A stretch of 37,998 nt of DNA from contig JAZNZX010000073.1 in the NCBI GenBank assembly GCA_045595185.1, forward strand, positions 1 to 37,998, read 5' to 3'. The first letter of the stretch is position 1; every line of letters starts with the position of its first letter. This DNA comes from Fimenecus sp045595185. GTDB taxonomy: Bacteria; Bacillota; Clostridia; Oscillospirales; Acutalibacteraceae. Below, piece after piece: positions 1-7,702 of this stretch. The translations under genes were made by a program, and so were the position numbers. The notes under the pieces are model-generated. The model saw nothing but the letters and a program-made list of their open reading frames with translations, made no database searches and was not told where the DNA came from.

Positions 1-565
1 GGTACAAATTATACTCTCTGCTCAATTCTATTGACCGTTTATAGCCCTCTCGTTTTTTGAAATCTGACGGTAACCATTGAACACCATATTCATTTGCCAA
101 TTCGTTACCGATTTCATTGATTTTTTCGGCATTTTTAAGCGGGCTTATGGTGAGTGTAGTGGTGAAATAATCAAACTTATTGTTTTTTGCTTCAACTGCG
201 GTTTTCAATAATCTTAAATGATAGCATTTAAAACAACGCTCACCACATTCACGGCAGTTTTCAAGTCCCTTTGCCATTTCGTAAAATTTTTCGCTCTCGA
301 AATCGCAGTCAAGCATTTCTACGGGATATTTTGTATTCATTTCACTGATTAAACGCTTTTGCTCTGCCTTACGTTTTTCGTATTCAGTTTCAGGATAGAT
401 ATTTGGGTTATAATAAAGCACGGTAATCTCAAAATACTGTGACAAATATTCAATACAATAACTACTGCAAGGAGCACAACAAGAATGGAGAAGAAGTGAC
501 GGCACTCTATCCCCTAAGTTTTCGATAATTTTATCAAATTGCTTCTGGTAGTTGATTTTTTGCAT
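1..565 (-). CDS. queH: Epoxyqueuosine reductase QueH, 5' part (cut by window edge)
   Basis: Partial gene; about 188 residues are visible and the C terminus lies beyond base 1. QueH (DUF208) reduces epoxyqueuosine to queuosine at the wobble position of tRNA, replacing the cobalamin-dependent QueG. The translation shows the family's N-terminal cysteine motif HSCCAPC at about residues 27-33 and a second cysteine-rich stretch, CRECGERCFKCYHLRL, consistent with metal/cluster ligands. The ATG at 565-563 is preceded by AAGGTGA at good spacing. The next gene upstream on this strand ends at 713, with a repeat copy between them, so co-transcription is uncertain. Family assignment rests on these motifs and is confident; the missing part cannot be judged. 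Confidence 0.9.
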   Translation of the reverse strand, partial: MQKINYQKQFDKIIENLGDRVPSLLLHSCCAPCSSYCIEYLSQYFEITVLYYNPNIYPETEYEKRKAEQKRLISEMNTKYPVEMLDCDFESEKFYEMAKGLENCRECGERCFKCYHLRLLKTAVEAKNNKFDYFTTTLTISPLKNAEKINEIGNELANEYGVQWLPSDFKKREGYKRSIELSREYNLY

Positions 566-584
566 TTTATCACCTTACAGTTCA

Positions 585-653
585 TGTCATTCTGAGGAGT
601 ATCACGACGAAGAATCTTAATAAAAGAGATTCTTCACTTCGTTCAGAATGACA
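585..653. repeat. Interspersed inverted repeat, short copy (family A)
   Basis: GTCATTCTGA at 586-595 is mirrored by TCAGAATGAC at 643-652, and the inner arms GAAGAATCT / AGATTCTTC also pair. This is a reduced copy of the element found in fuller form at 16893-17079, 24184-24345 and 34531-34690. It lacks the outer conserved ends seen in those copies. Confidence 0.75.
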
Positions 654-666
654 CGGAAATAATAAC

Positions 667-686
667 GGCGGGGTCAAGACCCCGCC
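667..686. repeat. GC-rich perfect inverted repeat downstream of the CorC-type gene
   Basis: GGCGGGGTC, two bases, GACCCCGCC. It lies just past the stop codon of the minus-strand gene that ends at 713. It could stop transcription, but no clear T-run follows on the minus strand, so I call it an inverted repeat rather than a terminator. Confidence 0.55.
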
Positions 687-712
687 CTACCATACCATAT
701 TAGTTTTATTTA

Positions 713-2092
713 TTATTCTTCTTTTCTGCCAAAAAATCTGCGTTCTTCGGTTTCTTCCTTTTTCTCTTCAGGAAGAATTTCAACCTTGACTTTGCCTATT
801 CTTCGTTCTTCAACATTGAGCACTGTAAACTTAACATTTTCGAACTGAACTTCATTCATTTCGCCATCCTGTGGCAAGAAACCAAGAACACTTATAATAT
901 ATCCACCAATTGTATCATAATCACCTTCAGGGAATGTTTTACCTGTATGTTCTTCAACCTCTTCAATATCGGTAATACCGTCAACCTCAAAGGTTGTGTC
1001 ATTGATGATTGAGATTTCCTCGTCCTCCTGGTCATATTCGTCCTGAATATTACCGACAATGGATTCAAGCAAGTCTTCCAATGTCACTATACCTGCTGTT
1101 CCGCCGTACTCGTCAACAACAACTGCCATCTGAACTCGCTTTTCCGTCATTTCGGTAAAAAGTTCACCGCATCGCTTTGTTTCGGGAACATAATATGCCG
1201 GTCGCATCATATCCTTGATAGTTTTTGTCTTTGGAAGATTTGTACCCACATATTTAAGGAAGTCCTTTATATACAAGATACCCACAATATCGTCAGGGTC
1301 TTCTTCATATACAGGTATTCTTGAAAATCCGTTTTCAATTGAAAGCTTAACAGCCTCTGACAAAGGTTCGTCATCGTCAATGCAAACCATATCAGTACGA
1401 TGAGTCATAATATCAGCAACATCAATGTCGTCAAACTCGAAAATGTTGTTAATCATTTCAATCTGAGCATCTTCAATAACACCTTTTTCGCCACCGACAT
1501 CAACCATCATACGGATTTCTTCTTCCGTAACAACTTCTTCGTCAGCATGAGGGTCAATTCCAACAAGTTTTAACACGCCATTTGTTGAAAGAGCCAAAAA
1601 TTTTACAATAGGTTTTGTAACCTTTGCAACAAAAACGAGAATCGGTGCAGCCATAAATGCCATTTTTTCAGGCTTATTCATAGCGATTTTCTTTGGTACA
1701 AGTTCACCTAATACAAGTGAGAAATATGACATAATCAATGTGATTATAACTGTTGAAAATCCGCTAATTATGCCAACTGGAATAACATTCACAATTGCAG
1801 TTTTGCCAATTGCGTTTGCGAGCATTTCTGCAAATGACTGTGCAGCAGTAGCAGATGTCAAGAACCCTGCCAGTGTGACACCAATTTGGATTGTTGACAA
1901 GAATGAACTTGTATTTTCGGTAAGTTTTTGAATTTGTTTTGCTTTTTTATTACCCTGCTCTGCCATTTTATCAATTTTGTTGTCATTAAGGGTAACGATT
2001 GCCATTTCTGACATTGAAAAGAATGCATTTACAAAAATCAATGCAAAAAGGGTTACTATTTTAATAATAATACTCCCAGGGTCTGTGTCCAT
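713..2092 (-). CDS. CNNM/CorC-HlyC family membrane protein (hemolysin-family)
   Basis: About 459 residues. Order of parts: an N-terminal membrane domain (DUF21/CNNM, roughly residues 5-190) with several hydrophobic segments, a pair of CBS domains (about 200-330; 'DIMTHRTDM' and 'MAVVVDEYGGTAGIVTLEDLLE' are typical), then a CorC_HlyC domain to about 430 and a charged tail. The family is linked to Mg2+/Co2+ transport; 'hemolysin' is a historical label. I place the start at the ATG at 2092-2090 because AAGGATGG lies eight bases upstream. The ATG four codons earlier (2104) has that same sequence directly against it with no spacing. A TTGACG/TAGAAT promoter lies upstream at 2149-2177. Specific substrate unknown. 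Confidence 0.9.
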   Translation of the reverse strand: MDTDPGSIIIKIVTLFALIFVNAFFSMSEMAIVTLNDNKIDKMAEQGNKKAKQIQKLTENTSSFLSTIQIGVTLAGFLTSATAAQSFAEMLANAIGKTAIVNVIPVGIISGFSTVIITLIMSYFSLVLGELVPKKIAMNKPEKMAFMAAPILVFVAKVTKPIVKFLALSTNGVLKLVGIDPHADEEVVTEEEIRMMVDVGGEKGVIEDAQIEMINNIFEFDDIDVADIMTHRTDMVCIDDDEPLSEAVKLSIENGFSRIPVYEEDPDDIVGILYIKDFLKYVGTNLPKTKTIKDMMRPAYYVPETKRCGELFTEMTEKRVQMAVVVDEYGGTAGIVTLEDLLESIVGNIQDEYDQEDEEISIINDTTFEVDGITDIEEVEEHTGKTFPEGDYDTIGGYIISVLGFLPQDGEMNEVQFENVKFTVLNVEERRIGKVKVEILPEEKKEETEERRFFGRKEE

Positions 2093-2148
2093 GTGACTAA
2101 CCATCCTTATAAAAATGTATTTTGATACTCAATAAAATATCAGTATGT

Positions 2149-2177
2149 ATTCTATACCAAATTATGCGTTTCGTCAA
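2149..2177 (-). promoter_or_regulatory. Sigma-A type promoter for the CorC-type gene
   Basis: On the minus strand TTGACG (2177-2172) and TAGAAT (2154-2149) are separated by 17 bases. It lies about 57 bases upstream of the start codon at 2092. Confidence 0.6.
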
Positions 2178-2236
2178 GTGGTCCATAAGTTCTATAAGTT
2201 CTAGCCTTTTACATTTACTCCATATTGTACAAAAAA

Positions 2237-2254
2237 TGGTTAAAATTTTATCAA
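2237..2254. promoter_or_regulatory. Rex-like operator upstream of nifJ
   Basis: TGGTTAAAATTTTATCAA matches the clostridial Rex consensus TTGTTAA-W4-TTAACAA at 16 of 18 positions. It lies about 140 bases before the nifJ start and about 60 bases upstream of the likely -10. Rex represses fermentation genes when NADH/NAD+ is low. The sequence is AT-rich, so chance is possible; the second site at the hydrogenase promoter makes it more credible. Confidence 0.4.
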
Positions 2255-2312
2255 ACTTCGTCATTTTTTAGAATTAAATCTATTTACTTTTCTGTACAAA
2301 AGTGTTATCATT

Positions 2313-2318
2313 TATAAT
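2313..2318 (+). promoter_or_regulatory. Probable -10 element of the nifJ promoter
   Basis: Perfect TATAAT, giving a leader of about 70 bases. No good -35 hexamer is visible at 16-18 bases upstream, so the promoter may need an activator or the call may be wrong. Confidence 0.4.
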
Positions 2319-2394
2319 GTATGAATAGGCATATATCAATGTATTATGCTTTTATACTTATTTAATATTCAATTCCATTAAGGAGGAAATAAAA

Positions 2395-5300
2395 ATGGCA
2401 GAAAACAAGACACCCATAGTTAGACAAAAGAAAACTATGGACGGTAATACTGCTGCTGCTCACGTTTCTTATGCGTTTACAGAAGTAGCTGGTATTTACC
2501 CAATCACACCATCAAGCCCTATGGCTGACTACGTTGACCAGTGGTCCGCTCAAGGTAGAAAGAACATCTTCGGCACACAGGTTCGTGTTGCTGAAATGCA
2601 GTCAGAAGCAGGTGCAGCAGGTACTGTTCACGGTTCTCTTGCAGCAGGTGCTTTCACAACAACTTATACAGCTTCTCAGGGTCTTCTTCTCATGATTCCT
2701 AATATGTATAAGATTGCTGGTGAACTCCTTCCTTCAGTTTTCCATGTATCAGCTCGTTGCGTAGCTTCACACGCTCTTAACATCTTCGGTGACCATTCAG
2801 ACGTTTACGCTTGTCGTCAGACAGGTTTCGCAATGCTCGCTGAAACAAATACACAGGAAGTTATGGACCTTGGTGCTGTTGCTCACCTTGCAACTATCGA
2901 AAGCCGCGTTCCATTCCTCAACTTCTTCGACGGTTTCCGTACATCTCACGAACTTCAGAAGATTGACATTTGGGATTACGAAGACCTTAAAGAAATGACA
3001 AATATGGATGCTGTTAACGCATTCAGAAAGCATGCTCTTAATCCGGAAAGACCTGCTACTCGTGGTTCACACGAAAACGGTGACATCTTCTTCCAGCACA
3101 GAGAAGCTTGTAACTCATACTACGATGCTACTCCTGCTATCGTTGAGAAGTACATGGATAAGGTTAATGCTAAACTTGGTACAAACTACAAGCTCTTCAA
3201 CTACTATGGTGCACCTGATGCAGAACGCGTTATCGTTGCTATGGGTTCAATCTGTGACGTTGCTGAAGAAGTTATCGATTACCTTACAGCTAAGGGTGAA
3301 AAAGTTGGTCTTGTTAAGGTTCGTCTTTACAGACCATTCTCAGCAAAGGCATTTGTTGAAGCTATCCCTGAAACAGCTAAGAAGATTGCTGTTCTTGACA
3401 GAACAAAGGAGCCTGGTTCAATCGGTGAACCTCTTTTCCTTGATGTAATCGCTGCTCTTAACGAAATGGGTAGAACAGCTAAAGTTTGTGGTGGTCGTTA
3501 CGGTCTTGGTTCAAAAGATACACCTCCATCAAGCGTGTTTGCTGTATTTGAACACCTTAACAACGAAACTCCTGCTCGTCAGTTTACTCTTGGTATCCAC
3601 GACGACGTTACTCACCTTTCACTCGAAGAGAAACCAGCTCCAAACACAGCTGCAGAAGGCACAATCGAATGTAAATTCTGGGGTCTTGGCGGTGACGGTA
3701 CTGTTGGTGCTAACAAAGACTCTATCAAGATTATCGGTGACCATACAGATAAGTATGTTCAGGCTTACTTCCAGTATGACTCAAAGAAAACAGGTGGTAT
3801 CACAATTTCTCACCTTCGTTTTGGCGACAGCCCAATCAAGAGCCCATACTACATCAACAAGGCTGACTTCGTAGCTTGTCATAACCCATCATATGTTGAA
3901 AAAGGCTTCAAGATGGTTAATGACGTAAAACCTGGTGGTGTATTCCTTATCAACTGCCAGTGGAATGCTGACGAACTCGGTGCAAAGCTTAATGCTGAAA
4001 CAAAGAAATATATTGCTGAAAACAATATTCAGCTTTACACAGTTAACGCTATCGACCTTGCTGCTGAAATCGGTCTTGGCAAGCGTACAAACACAATCCT
4101 TCAGGCTTCATTCTTTGCTCTTGCAAACGTTCTTCCTAAGGATGACGCTATTGCTTACATGAAGCAGGCTGCTATGAAGTTCCTTAAGAAGGGTCAGGAT
4201 ATTGTTGACATGAACCATAAGGCTATCGACGCAGGTTTCGGTGCATTCGTTAAGATTGACGTTCCTGCTGACTGGGCTAATGCAGTTGACACAACAGAAG
4301 CAACAGCTTCAGTTGGTGCTGAAAAGCTCGTTAAGATGGTTGACAACATCATGCTTCCAGTAGGCAAGATGGATGGTGACTCGATTCCTGTTTCAAAATT
4401 TATGGACCATGTTGACGGTCAGTTCGAACAGGGCGCTGCTGCTTACGAAAAGCGTGGTGTTGCAGTTCTCGTTCCTGAATGGGATGCTACAACATGTGCA
4501 CAGTGTAACAAGTGTTCATATGTATGTCCTCATGCTACAATCCGTCCATACCTTCTTACAGAAGAAGAAGCTGCAAATGCTCCTGAATCTGCAACAATCG
4601 TTGATAAGAAGGCTGGTAAGGGCAAGGGCGTTTACAAGTACTCACTTGCTGTTTCTCCTCTTGACTGTATGGGTTGCGGAGTTTGCGTTGGCGTTTGTCC
4701 TACAAACTCACTCAAGATGGTTTCTCGTGAAAGCCAGGACTACAAGCAGGAAGCATTCGGTTACATGGTTGAAAATGTAACAGTTAAAGAAGATGTTGCT
4801 GATAACACAGTTATCGGTAGCCAGTACAAGACTCCACTTCTTGAGTTCTCAGGCTCATGTGCAGGTTGTGCTGAAACAGCTTATGCAAGACTTATTACAC
4901 AGCTCTTTGGTGACAGAATGTACATTTCAAATGCTACAGGTTGTTCATCAATCTGGGGCGGTCCTGCTGCAACATCTCCATATACAGTAAACAAAGATGG
5001 TCACGGTCCTGCTTGGGCTAACTCACTCTTTGAAGATAACGCTGAACACGGTTTCGGTATGTACCTTGGTCAGAAAGCTATCAGAGACCGTCTTATCTCT
5101 AAGGTTCAGGCAATCGTTGACGGCTGTAAAGCTCCTGCAAATGTAGTTGAAGCTGCTAACGAATACCTTGCAACTCTTGAAGATGGTTCTAAGAACACAG
5201 CTGCTACAAACGCTCTCGTTGCTGCTCTTGAAGGCTTCGATTGTGATTGTGAAGCTAAGAAAGACATTCTTGAAAACCGTGAATACCTTTCAAAGAAATC

Positions 5301-5961
5301 TGTATGGATTTTCGGTGGTGACGGTTGGGCATATGACATCGGTTTCGGTGGTGTTGACCACGTTCTTGCTGCCGGTGAAGATGTAAACATCATGGTATTT
5401 GATACTGAAGTTTATTCAAATACAGGTGGTCAGGCTTCTAAGGCTTCTAACATCGGTCAGGTTGCACAGTTCGCTGCTGCAGGTAAGGGCATCGCTAAGA
5501 AGAGCCTTGCTGAAATCGCAATGAGCTATGGTTACGTTTACGTAGCACAGATTGCTATGGGTGCTGACAACAACCAGACAATTAAGGCTATCACAGAAGC
5601 TGAAGCTTACCATGGTCCTTCAATCATCATCGCTTATGCTCCTTGTGAAATGCACTCAATCAAGGGCGGTATGATTAACTGTCAGGCTGAAATGAAGAAG
5701 GCTGTTGACTGCGGTTACTGGAATATGTTCCGTTACAACCCGGCTCTTAAAGCACAGGGCAAGAACCCATTCTCAATTGACAGCAAGGAAGCAAAGGCAA
5801 GCTATCGTGACTTCCTTATGAACGAAGCTCGTTACTCATCACTTTCTCGTGCATTCCCTGAAAGAGCAGAAAAACTCTTCGCTCAGTCAGAAGAAGTTGC
5901 TAAGGAAAGATATGAACACCTTGTTCGTCTTCAGGCTCTCTATGCTCCAAAAGAAGACTAA
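2395..5961 (+). CDS. nifJ: Pyruvate:ferredoxin (flavodoxin) oxidoreductase, single-chain
   Basis: 1188 residues, the usual length of the one-polypeptide PFOR. It converts pyruvate and CoA to acetyl-CoA and CO2 and passes electrons to ferredoxin in the cytoplasm. Order of parts: N-terminal thiamine-family domain with 'YPITPSSPMA' (about residue 40), the transketolase-like and CoA-binding middle region, two [4Fe-4S] ferredoxin motifs (CAQCNKCSYVCP from about 701 and CMGCGVCVGVCP from about 758), and the C-terminal thiamine-diphosphate domain with 'SCAGCAE' (about 822) and 'GGDGWAYDIGFGG' (about 973). The start has a very strong AAGGAGGAAAT site. Codon use is highly biased, as in a heavily expressed gene. 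A terminator follows directly. A Rex-like site lies upstream. Confidence 0.98.
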   Translation: MAENKTPIVRQKKTMDGNTAAAHVSYAFTEVAGIYPITPSSPMADYVDQWSAQGRKNIFGTQVRVAEMQSEAGAAGTVHGSLAAGAFTTTYTASQGLLLMIPNMYKIAGELLPSVFHVSARCVASHALNIFGDHSDVYACRQTGFAMLAETNTQEVMDLGAVAHLATIESRVPFLNFFDGFRTSHELQKIDIWDYEDLKEMTNMDAVNAFRKHALNPERPATRGSHENGDIFFQHREACNSYYDATPAIVEKYMDKVNAKLGTNYKLFNYYGAPDAERVIVAMGSICDVAEEVIDYLTAKGEKVGLVKVRLYRPFSAKAFVEAIPETAKKIAVLDRTKEPGSIGEPLFLDVIAALNEMGRTAKVCGGRYGLGSKDTPPSSVFAVFEHLNNETPARQFTLGIHDDVTHLSLEEKPAPNTAAEGTIECKFWGLGGDGTVGANKDSIKIIGDHTDKYVQAYFQYDSKKTGGITISHLRFGDSPIKSPYYINKADFVACHNPSYVEKGFKMVNDVKPGGVFLINCQWNADELGAKLNAETKKYIAENNIQLYTVNAIDLAAEIGLGKRTNTILQASFFALANVLPKDDAIAYMKQAAMKFLKKGQDIVDMNHKAIDAGFGAFVKIDVPADWANAVDTTEATASVGAEKLVKMVDNIMLPVGKMDGDSIPVSKFMDHVDGQFEQGAAAYEKRGVAVLVPEWDATTCAQCNKCSYVCPHATIRPYLLTEEEAANAPESATIVDKKAGKGKGVYKYSLAVSPLDCMGCGVCVGVCPTNSLKMVSRESQDYKQEAFGYMVENVTVKEDVADNTVIGSQYKTPLLEFSGSCAGCAETAYARLITQLFGDRMYISNATGCSSIWGGPAATSPYTVNKDGHGPAWANSLFEDNAEHGFGMYLGQKAIRDRLISKVQAIVDGCKAPANVVEAANEYLATLEDGSKNTAATNALVAALEGFDCDCEAKKDILENREYLSKKSVWIFGGDGWAYDIGFGGVDHVLAAGEDVNIMVFDTEVYSNTGGQASKASNIGQVAQFAAAGKGIAKKSLAEIAMSYGYVYVAQIAMGADNNQTIKAITEAEAYHGPSIIIAYAPCEMHSIKGGMINCQAEMKKAVDCGYWNMFRYNPALKAQGKNPFSIDSKEAKASYRDFLMNEARYSSLSRAFPERAEKLFAQSEEVAKERYEHLVRLQALYAPKED

Positions 5962-5988
5962 TTAAAAGTTGTCATATAAAATAAATTG

Positions 5989-6019
5989 GGACTCAATCCG
6001 GAAGGGTTGAGTCCTTTTT
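5989..6019 (+). terminator. Rho-independent terminator of nifJ
   Basis: An 11-bp stem, GGACTCAATCC with GGGTTGAGTCC, capped by a GGAA tetraloop and followed by a run of T. Confidence 0.9.
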
Positions 6020-6058
6020 AATTCGTAATTCGTAATGATGAATTACGCATTGCGAATT
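6020..6058. repeat. Imperfect inverted repeat of AATTCGTAAT type
   Basis: The arm AATTCGTAATTCGTAAT (6020-6036) pairs imperfectly with AATTACGCATTGCGAATT (6041-6058) around a four-base loop. It sits between the nifJ terminator and the next promoter. The function is unknown; it looks like a small dispersed intergenic repeat. Confidence 0.5.
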
Positions 6059-6072
6059 TTATATTTTTCCTG

Positions 6073-6101
6073 TTGACTTTTGTCGGAAATGAATATACAA
6101 T
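6073..6101 (+). promoter_or_regulatory. Sigma-A type promoter for the zinc-ribbon protein
   Basis: TTGACT (6073-6078), 17-base spacer, TACAAT (6096-6101), 34 bases before the start codon. Confidence 0.65.
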
Positions 6102-6135
6102 TTAGTTGTACACTATATTTGAAAGAGGTGTTTTT

Positions 6136-6696
6136 ATGAAAAAATGTCCTGTTTGTCAAGCCGTTTACAATGATGATATGATTATCAAATGCACAAATTG
6201 TGGTTCTGATTTAGTTGAGGAAGCTCCACAACCTGTTTATGAACAGCCTGTACAGAACAATGTTCCGCCACAAAACAACTATACTAATTATAATGCATAT
6301 AACAATCCACCTGTTAAATACTGCACACGTTGCGGTAATCAATGTGACCCAAAAGCTGTTATTTGTGTTAAATGCGGTATGCAGTTTACTGATATGTACC
6401 CTAACAAGCCTGCAGTTGAAGATAAACCTTCAGGAGGTCTGAAGTTCCTTTGCTTCTTAGTTCCTATTCTTGGTCTTATTCTTTATCTTGTCAATATGAA
6501 CGACAAGCCTGTAAGTGCAAAGGCTTACGGTAAATCAGCATTGATTGGCTTTATTGTAGGTATTGCCTTATATGTTCTTATAATGGTGGGAACATTCCTT
6601 CTTACATTTATTCTTGGTTCAAGTGCAAGTGTTGATTTTTATTCCACATATCCTGAATCAGAATTTTTCTATTCAATAATCGGTGGATTGTTCTAA
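6136..6696 (+). CDS. Double zinc-ribbon membrane protein
   Basis: About 186 residues. The N terminus is a zinc ribbon (CPVC...CTNC, residues 4-26). A Pro/Asn/Gln-rich linker follows, then a second zinc ribbon (CTRCGNQCDPKAVICVKCG, about 60-80), then two hydrophobic segments at about 105-125 and 135-160. Such proteins are common in Firmicutes and have no agreed function. The start is set at 6136 because GAAAGAGGTG lies just upstream; an in-frame ATG at 6106 has no ribosome site and would overlap the promoter's transcription start. It is monocistronic, with its own promoter and terminator. Confidence 0.85.
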   Translation: MKKCPVCQAVYNDDMIIKCTNCGSDLVEEAPQPVYEQPVQNNVPPQNNYTNYNAYNNPPVKYCTRCGNQCDPKAVICVKCGMQFTDMYPNKPAVEDKPSGGLKFLCFLVPILGLILYLVNMNDKPVSAKAYGKSALIGFIVGIALYVLIMVGTFLLTFILGSSASVDFYSTYPESEFFYSIIGGLF

Positions 6697-6710
6697 ATAT
6701 CAAAAAAATT

Positions 6711-6740
6711 GTCCTTACCTTGTTTGGTAAGGACTTTTTT
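6711..6740. terminator. Bidirectional terminator between convergent genes
   Basis: GTCCTTACC, six-base loop, GGTAAGGAC, then TTTTTT on the plus strand, with an A-rich stretch on the other side that gives T residues on the minus strand. It ends the zinc-ribbon gene and probably also the mltG gene, whose stop codon is at 6744. Confidence 0.88.
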
Positions 6741-6743
6741 GTT

Positions 6744-7592
6744 TCAGTTACCTGTCAATCTGTCTTTGTTTGCTTGCCAGAATGCATTATGTTCTTTAAA
6801 AGTCAAGGAATATTTGGCTTCATATGGTTCGACTGTGCCCACTATAAAATACAGATAATCTGTTTGTGTTGGGCTTAAAGCTGCATCAATGGATGCCATT
6901 CCAGGGTTACATATTGGCCCTGCCATAAGTCCTGAACACACATAAGTGCTGTAAAAATCTGAATAATAATCGTATTTTTCAGGATAAACGAGTTTTATAA
7001 CACCGTCACAATACTTTACAGTAGGGTCACATTGAATTTTCATACCAACATTTATTCTGTTGTGAATAACAGAGGAAATCATCGGTCGTTGTTCATCAAG
7101 CTTTGCTTCTTTTTCGATAATTGAGGCAATAGTCAGAATTTCGTGAACAGTAAATCCACTTTGTTCCACCATAAGCATAAATGTATCGTCAAAAACCTTT
7201 TTTGTACCGTTTAAGAACATTTTTATAATATCCTGAACCGTTGCTGTTTCAGGAATTTCATATGTCAACGGAAAAAAGTATCCCTCAAGGTAAATACATA
7301 CATTTTCCACGTTTTGCAGGTCGCTTAAGAACGGATATTGTGATAAATCAAGCCATTCAGTATATGTCTGACAGGCTTCAATGAAGTCATCAGCAACACA
7401 AAGTCCTTTATCCTCCAACAGCCACGCAATTCGCACAAGAGTATAGCCTTCCGGAATTGTTACGGTTACTGTGGGTACTTGAGTAGTTGTTTCAGTCGGC
7501 ATAGTTGTGGTTTCTTCCTCAATTCCACCACAGGCAACAAATATAAAAACAAGTGAAAATACGAGTAATATTGATATAAACTTTCTTAACAT
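6744..7592 (-). CDS. mltG: MltG-type endolytic transglycosylase, lipoprotein form
   Basis: About 282 residues. MltG cuts nascent peptidoglycan strands at the outer face of the membrane and sets glycan chain length. The YceG/MltG signature is present: 'LEGYFFPLTY', 'ILTIASIIEKEA' with the catalytic Glu at about residue 160, 'HNRINVGMKIQCDPTVKY', 'GLMAGPICNPG' and 'LYFIVG...EHNAFW'. Instead of a plain transmembrane anchor, the N terminus is a lipoprotein signal peptide with lipobox FVAC (Cys about 21), followed by a Thr/Glu-rich spacer. The start at 7592 has AAAGG seven bases upstream; the in-frame ATG at 7622 has no ribosome site. The LysM/linker part between anchor and catalytic domain is short compared with E. 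coli MltG. Confidence 0.88.
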   Translation of the reverse strand: MLRKFISILLVFSLVFIFVACGGIEEETTTMPTETTTQVPTVTVTIPEGYTLVRIAWLLEDKGLCVADDFIEACQTYTEWLDLSQYPFLSDLQNVENVCIYLEGYFFPLTYEIPETATVQDIIKMFLNGTKKVFDDTFMLMVEQSGFTVHEILTIASIIEKEAKLDEQRPMISSVIHNRINVGMKIQCDPTVKYCDGVIKLVYPEKYDYYSDFYSTYVCSGLMAGPICNPGMASIDAALSPTQTDYLYFIVGTVEPYEAKYSLTFKEHNAFWQANKDRLTGN

Positions 7593-7624
7593 TCTAAAAC
7601 CTTTTTCTTTCACAATTTTCATAT

Positions 7625-7653
7625 AGTATATATCATATTCACAAAAAATACAA
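7625..7653 (-). promoter_or_regulatory. Possible promoter for mltG
   Basis: On the minus strand TTGTAT (7653-7648), 17 bases, TATACT (7630-7625). It overlaps the T-run side of the hydrogenase operon terminator, so the operon may end and the next promoter start within the same few bases. Confidence 0.4.
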
Positions 7654-7681
7654 GACGGGAAGTATAACCATACTCCCCGTC
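7643..7681 (-). terminator. Terminator of the hydrogenase operon
   Basis: On the minus strand the stem GACGGGGAGTAT / ATACTTCCCGTC has one mismatch and a four-base loop, and is followed by a T-rich run (A-rich at 7643-7650 on the plus strand). Confidence 0.85.
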
Positions 7682-7702
7682 CATCTTTAATATTTTAAGA
7701 AA

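Noticed and set aside
2789..5613. Several open frames on both strands inside nifJ
   Set aside because: They are shadows of a strongly codon-biased gene; none has a ribosome site or a recognisable product.
6106..6135. Upstream in-frame start of the zinc-ribbon protein
   Set aside because: No ribosome site, and it lies at the predicted transcription start; the ATG at 6136 has a good site.
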